From NCBI GenBank assembly GCA_009917695.1, contig JAACJG010000002.1:62001-126000 (forward strand): DNA of 64,000 nucleotides, given 5' to 3'. A program made the position numbers and the translations under genes. This DNA is from Candidatus Rifleibacterium amylolyticum (lineage in GTDB: Bacteria > Muiribacteriota > Ozemobacteria > Ozemobacterales > Ozemobacteraceae). This document shows positions 59,786-64,000 of the stretch, in pieces. The number at the start of each line of letters is the position of its first letter. Position 1 is the stretch's first letter. Below the pieces are notes generated by a model. That model did not search any database and had not been told where the DNA came from. It worked only from the letters and a program-made list of their open reading frames with translations.

Positions 59786-61363
59786 ATGAATTCTCTGCGC
59801 TTCCGGCTGGCAGCAGCCATGCTGCTGGTTTTTGTCACCCTGCTGCCGGCGCTGACCGCCGACAGAGCCGTGACAATTCTTCATACCAACGACATACATT
59901 CGCATATACTGCCCTTTGACAGCAAAAGCAAAGGCGAGAATGTCGGAGGCGTGGTTCGCCGCGCCGCGCTCGTGCGCAAGATTAAAAGCGCGGCCCCTTA
60001 TGCTCTTTATCTCGATGCCGGCGACATTTTTCAGGGAACTCCTTTCTACAGCGTTTTTAAAGGCGAAGCCTGCCATCTGCTTGCTGTTGCTGCCGGCATC
60101 GAAGCAACAACCATTGGCAATCACGAGCTCGATAACGGCATCGACAACCTTAAAAAACAGATCGCAAATTCCGGAATACGCATATTGTGCTGCAACGTCT
60201 ACGACCGCTCCAGCGGACGACTGGTGTTTCCGGCATATCATGTCTTCGTACGCAACGGTGTTAAGATTGCAGTTATAGGCAGCATCGGAGACGAAGCCTG
60301 GCTCGATGCCGACCGCAAATACTGTGAACCCATGGAATGCCGCGACAGAAACAGCGAAGTAAGAAAGGTGGCAAGACGCATACGCCCTTACGTCGATCTT
60401 ATCGTGGTCTTATCACATGCCGGCATCGAATTTGACGAGAGATTGGCGGCTGAAGTTGGCGAAATCGATGTAGTTGTCGGTGGCCACACCCACGTAGAAC
60501 TCACTCAGCCGAAACTGGTAGCCAACAATCCAGGCGTCGGCACCTGTCATAACGGGCTCGGCGGCACTCTGGTCGTTCAGGCAGGTGAGCATGGCGTTTT
60601 TCTTGGCCGTCTCGATCTGATGATCAACGAAGCTGGTTATATTTCGACCTACAGCGGCAGCCTGGAAAAAATCACCTCAGCGCATGAACCGGCGGCAGAT
60701 GATCCGGTACAGCATCTGGTGGACAGTTACAACGAACGTCTGGATGCCAGTATGCGTGTCGTCGCCGGTCACACTGACCATGAGCTTTCTCTGCCCAAAG
60801 AAAAGAAGAAAACCCACATTCTCCCGATGGGAACTTTTACAGCACAAAGCATGCTTGAAGCGGGCAAGGCTGACATCTGTCTGGTTAACTCTGGAGCGAT
60901 TAGAGCCGCAATACCAGCGGGTGATATAACCGTCGGCCAGATTTATGAGGCACTGCCCTATGACAATACGGTGGTAACATTCATGATGCCGGGCGTGGCA
61001 GTTCAGGCGATGTTCGACCATATCTGCACAAATTACGGCAGCCTCGATGGTTACCAGTATGCCGGCTTTTCCGCTGACTTCGATGTCAAAACCGGTCGGG
61101 CCAGCAACCTGCTTATCGGTGGTCAGCCGCTCGACCCGGCAAAGACCTACCGGGTCTCGACCTCATCATTCATAGCCAATGGCAATCTCGAAGGCGACAA
61201 GATGTTCGTTGGCTCACTCGGTTCTGATGATTCAGGAGTGCTGATGCGTGAGGCAGCTCTTGCTTATCTCGAAAGAGTAAAAAACCTCCCTGATTTTTCG
61301 CAGCCACTGGTCAATCTCATTGGCCTCGAAACAGTCAAAAGAGAAAGCAAGTATTATAACTGA
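59786..61363 (+). CDS. Exported 5'-nucleotidase / 2',3'-cyclic phosphodiesterase family
   Basis: 525 residues with a signal peptide (RLAAAMLLVFVTLLPALTA). The two-metal phosphoesterase domain has LHTNDIHSHI, DAGDIFQGTPF, IGNHELDNG, VVLSHAGIE and GGHTHVEL. The C-terminal UshA-type substrate domain begins near 330 (MGTFTAQSMLEAGKADICLVNSGAIR) and includes LPYDNTVVTFMMPG and GFSADFDV. It should salvage nucleotides in the periplasm. The ATG at 59786 with GAGG is preferred; a GTG at 59774 would overlap pepD by 4 bases. Confidence 0.92.
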   Translation: MNSLRFRLAAAMLLVFVTLLPALTADRAVTILHTNDIHSHILPFDSKSKGENVGGVVRRAALVRKIKSAAPYALYLDAGDIFQGTPFYSVFKGEACHLLAVAAGIEATTIGNHELDNGIDNLKKQIANSGIRILCCNVYDRSSGRLVFPAYHVFVRNGVKIAVIGSIGDEAWLDADRKYCEPMECRDRNSEVRKVARRIRPYVDLIVVLSHAGIEFDERLAAEVGEIDVVVGGHTHVELTQPKLVANNPGVGTCHNGLGGTLVVQAGEHGVFLGRLDLMINEAGYISTYSGSLEKITSAHEPAADDPVQHLVDSYNERLDASMRVVAGHTDHELSLPKEKKKTHILPMGTFTAQSMLEAGKADICLVNSGAIRAAIPAGDITVGQIYEALPYDNTVVTFMMPGVAVQAMFDHICTNYGSLDGYQYAGFSADFDVKTGRASNLLIGGQPLDPAKTYRVSTSSFIANGNLEGDKMFVGSLGSDDSGVLMREAALAYLERVKNLPDFSQPLVNLIGLETVKRESKYYN

Positions 61364-61368
61364 AGGGC

Positions 61369-62748
61369 TCAGCGGTAATACCAGAGATGGGCGACGAATA
61401 CCAGGCTTGATGCAATCAACACTGAAGCCATGCCCATGCGCAAGAAGGCAACTCGGCTCCAGCTGCCATGAAATCGGCTGCCGACACCCCAATAAATCAG
61501 GTCTGATATCATTATTCCGACCAGGCAGCTGACAGCTGAAAAAGCCAGATTGAGCTCAAGCCCGAGCAGAAGGTTGGCGCTGATAAAAATCAGGGTCAGA
61601 AACGCGGCCCGGATAAACGAATTGCCGGCGGCAAGCCATTGTGGAACCAGGCGACGCCGACTGACCGAAATCAGGTTGCCTTCGCGTTGGTACCAGCGCC
61701 ATCTGATGCTGAGAATCGCTGCGAAACTGACAACATAAGGAATGAAAAACAGCCGGTCTTCTGTCAGATTGAAGTTAGCGCCGCAGATCCAGCCAAAAGA
61801 CACGATGAACATGTAGAAAATCGGGCGCACGCGCAGGCGCTCATCCTGACTGCCGGGCATTTCGAGAAAAAGATCGAACAGCGAAATCAGAATGGTGCAG
61901 ATAAGAACCGGAATATACCACTCGGGCCCAACCAGACTCCAGGCCGCATAGCCAGCCAGAGCGACTCCGATTATGCCTGAATGGCCGAGTCGGCCAGAAA
62001 TATTGCCGAACAGATAGGTTGCCAGAAAAATCATGCCGATCGAGCACAGCTGCATGATAATCTCGGGAATTGGCTTGGTAGTGATTTTCATTATGATGAA
62101 AAGCGTGCCGAAAGGTATGAATATGTTGTCGGCGCCGCCGAGCGATATCGCCTCAAAGCAGGTTACCAGCACAGAAATCAGCAGGGCAGACAGCACGCAT
62201 TCCATTCTTCCAACATCTGTCAGTAGCAGCAGACCAAGATGAACGATAAGGAAGGTCGAGAGCAGAAAGATGAATGAGCCTTCGATACTCTTGTTTTCTT
62301 CTTCGACGTTATACACCTTGAAACCGTAAGAAATACCGATCAAGGCCGCCAGCGCATCTGAGACCGAAAGAACCGCAATCGAAATCAGATAAAAATATGG
62401 CTTTTCGAGATAACTGGTCATCGAAAAAGTCAGATAAATCGCGAGAGGATGCAGAATGTCGCCGCTTGATTTGCGCTTTACCCCGTGGACAGAAGGCAGC
62501 AGACCAAGCTTTTTGGTGGAAGCCATCAGAACGATGAATACAATGCCAAGTCCGAGGACCGTCCAGTGAGAAGTAAAAACATAGGCGAAACTCAGCGAAA
62601 CCACGCCGCCGCTGAAATGAACGAACTTGCGGGTTCCTTCCTGCGAGCAGGCTCCGCTGCCGCGCAACAACTCGCCGAGCCCGACCAGAATGAGGAAAAT
62701 GGCGGCAACGATCAGTGCCGAACCGAATTCGCTCTCCCAGTTAACCAT
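61369..62748 (-). CDS. Polyprenol/phytol kinase-like membrane protein with an extra C-terminal half
   Basis: 459 residues with about twelve hydrophobic segments. The N-terminal half (about 1-220) resembles the dolichol kinase/VTE5 family: TRKFVHFSGG, KRKSSGD, SVSDALAALIGISYG and the KSIEGSFIF loop. The C-terminal half begins GRLGHSGIIGVALAGYAAW, recalling the DUF92/VTE6 family, followed by less familiar membrane sequence. It may phosphorylate a prenol or diacylglycerol using CTP. The start at 62748 has a GGCGG site; a GTG at 62760 is possible. It converges with the nucleotidase gene 5 bases away. Confidence 0.68.
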   Translation of the reverse strand: MVNWESEFGSALIVAAIFLILVGLGELLRGSGACSQEGTRKFVHFSGGVVSLSFAYVFTSHWTVLGLGIVFIVLMASTKKLGLLPSVHGVKRKSSGDILHPLAIYLTFSMTSYLEKPYFYLISIAVLSVSDALAALIGISYGFKVYNVEEENKSIEGSFIFLLSTFLIVHLGLLLLTDVGRMECVLSALLISVLVTCFEAISLGGADNIFIPFGTLFIIMKITTKPIPEIIMQLCSIGMIFLATYLFGNISGRLGHSGIIGVALAGYAAWSLVGPEWYIPVLICTILISLFDLFLEMPGSQDERLRVRPIFYMFIVSFGWICGANFNLTEDRLFFIPYVVSFAAILSIRWRWYQREGNLISVSRRRLVPQWLAAGNSFIRAAFLTLIFISANLLLGLELNLAFSAVSCLVGIMISDLIYWGVGSRFHGSWSRVAFLRMGMASVLIASSLVFVAHLWYYR

Positions 62749-62851
62749 ATTTACCGCCACAAATGACTTTCAGTAGATTCTAATCAGGGTGACGGCTAAA
62801 TGCAAGGTTGACTTTGCTGCACTCAGGCAGATCATGTGATATAATTTTCTC

Positions 62852-64000
62852 ATGCGAATTAATGACATACTGGTCTGTTGTCTGGTCTCGGCTTTGATGG
62901 TGCTTCTCGCCTCAGGGCAGATCATCGCCGGCAATTCTTCTGCACATGACAGACTCGGATCGATAGTAGTAACCTTCGATGCGCCGATAATAGAGCGATG
63001 CAATCAGTCGCAGGAATTTTACAACCTGCTGGTAACCACCATCAAGTCGCCGACGAATGGCATCATGCAACAGATTAAGAACAGCGGAGCTCTCTGGTCG
63101 GTAAGTTACAGTCGATGTGGTATTCAATTCGCCATTTATCATTTTGATGATCCTGGCGTAGCTGTTAAGATCTGCAAAGATATCCTCACCAGCCTCAAAC
63201 GATCATTGCGTGATAATTTTGCCAAAAGAAGCAGCCATGAATTCGCTGACTACATTCATTCGCTGCCCTCGCAAAGCGGATTCGTTACGGCATTCCGCCA
63301 CAAACCGGTAACTGTCGATCTTTCAGAGAACATGTCGGCTTATGCAAACGAACTTGCCGGCGCCGACGAACTTGGTTCTTTTTTCACGCAAGCATCGACT
63401 CCCGACAGCGACACAAATGTTCTGCCCAACGTTCAGCCGACGGTATACACGGTATTCAGCTGGCCAGACAATAATTCAGCGGCCTTTTTCACGGCAAAAT
63501 ATCTGGGCGAAAAGTTCATCAGAGAAGCCGGGCTCGAAGATCTGCTCAACTACGAGATTGTTTTTAATGACGCGGCGATCAGTCTGATTGTTTATCTTAC
63601 CGGCAGTGAAGAAATGCTGGCTGAAAATATGGCGAAGTTCAGACAGATCGATCAGTATCGGCTGGGTCGCGAACCACCGACAGACTGGCTGCAATTCAGT
63701 CGTTCGCTCAGCGAAATAATGAGTGATGATCTGCGCGACATTGCAAAAAAAGCGCTCTTTGAAGCCTGGCAGAAGCACTGGCATGGCGACTTTGCCAACC
63801 TGCGCATCGATGTTCCCGTCGCGCCAGGGCATCAGACCACTGGCATCTGCATGCCGACAGCGCATCAACATCTTGTGAGTTTTTCCAATGGAATTTTCCC
63901 GAATTTCGCCGCCACGCGCCATGAAAATGCCAGCAATACATGCGATATAACGATTGCCATTGGCGGCAACAACCGCAAAATCGTTGATGAGATTCGCAAC
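62852..64000 (+). CDS. Secreted M16-peptidase-like protein (partial, right edge)
   Basis: Open for 383 codons from the ATG at 62852 to the window end with no stop, so the gene is truncated only by the window. A signal peptide (ILVCCLVSALMVLLASGQIIAG) leads. Then come segments with the M16 C-domain pattern: GIMQQIKNSGALWSVSYSRCGIQFAIYHFDDPGVAVKICKDIL, and SRSLSEIMSDDLRDIAKKALFEAWQKHWHGDFANLRI. Near the end VSFSNGIFPNFAATRHENASNTCDITIAIGG looks like the start of a second M16 module. No HXXEH zinc motif is present so far. Family assignment is tentative; the gene itself is well supported. Confidence 0.55.
   Translation, partial: MRINDILVCCLVSALMVLLASGQIIAGNSSAHDRLGSIVVTFDAPIIERCNQSQEFYNLLVTTIKSPTNGIMQQIKNSGALWSVSYSRCGIQFAIYHFDDPGVAVKICKDILTSLKRSLRDNFAKRSSHEFADYIHSLPSQSGFVTAFRHKPVTVDLSENMSAYANELAGADELGSFFTQASTPDSDTNVLPNVQPTVYTVFSWPDNNSAAFFTAKYLGEKFIREAGLEDLLNYEIVFNDAAISLIVYLTGSEEMLAENMAKFRQIDQYRLGREPPTDWLQFSRSLSEIMSDDLRDIAKKALFEAWQKHWHGDFANLRIDVPVAPGHQTTGICMPTAHQHLVSFSNGIFPNFAATRHENASNTCDITIAIGGNNRKIVDEIRN

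Overview
The window looks like chromosomal DNA of a diderm, LPS-making bacterium with moderately GC-rich, compact coding. It carries most of the later lipid A and Kdo pathway (LpxI, LpxB, MsbA, WaaA, LpxL-type acyltransferases, KdsC) and the LptA/LptB/LptC export module. It also carries genes more familiar from Firmicutes (RicT beside HolB, a YtfI/GerW-like pair, ComF and ComFB families). That mix, together with a giant zinc-ribbon/HEAT protein, suggests a deep-branching environmental lineage such as Candidatus Riflebacteria. This placement is inference from gene content, not a phylogenetic result. I see no transposase, integrase, CRISPR array or rRNA. One tRNA (Pro, CGG) is present.

Layout: 1-675 is a repeat-rich non-coding stretch. 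676-4979 holds a YgfK-like iron-sulfur flavoprotein coupled to galE. 5171-8567 holds rfbB, a comF-like gene and a phosphomannomutase, with short environmental-type repeats in the convergent gaps. 8628-8700 is tRNA-Pro. 8792-14758 is a tight operon: unknown membrane protein, HAMP-GAF-GAF-HD-GYP c-di-GMP phosphodiesterase, RecJ, ComFB family. 14941-19233 is a 1430-residue zinc-ribbon/acidic/HEAT-repeat protein. 19612-22366 holds an aminotransferase-fold protein lacking the PLP lysine, and a phosphohexomutase. 22535-24228 holds a small charged protein and a TPR/gluzincin-like exported protein. 24240-28946 (minus) is an operon of lytic transglycosylase, pseudopilin-like proteins, a PilX-like protein, YggS and YggT. 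29087-31561 holds small unknown genes, ilvE and a VOC protein.

31517-41021 (minus) is a nine-gene envelope operon: lpxI, Gfo/Idh oxidoreductase, ICMT-like methyltransferase, lpxB, msbA, DUF374 acyltransferase, a divergent lpxB paralogue, lpxL, waaA. Upstream lie wecA-holB-ricT (minus). Divergent from wecA is kdsC-acyltransferase-lptC-lptA-lptB-DUF3084 (plus). Together these two arms assemble Kdo-lipid A at the inner membrane, flip it and pass it to the Lpt bridge. 49896-54533 holds a metallo-beta-lactamase-fold hydrolase, a diacylglycerol-kinase-like protein, a DUF2953/GerW pair and a cyclic-nucleotide-binding/MinD fusion. 54585-58072 (minus) holds a histidine kinase, a CoaE fusion and MoaB. 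58206-61363 holds pepD and a 5'-nucleotidase. 61369-62748 (minus) is a polyprenol-kinase-like membrane protein. A secreted M16-like protein runs off the right edge.

Many genes overlap by 1 or 4 bases (TGATG, ATGA), so translation is heavily coupled. Several candidate promoters share a -35 beginning TTGC rather than TTGACA.
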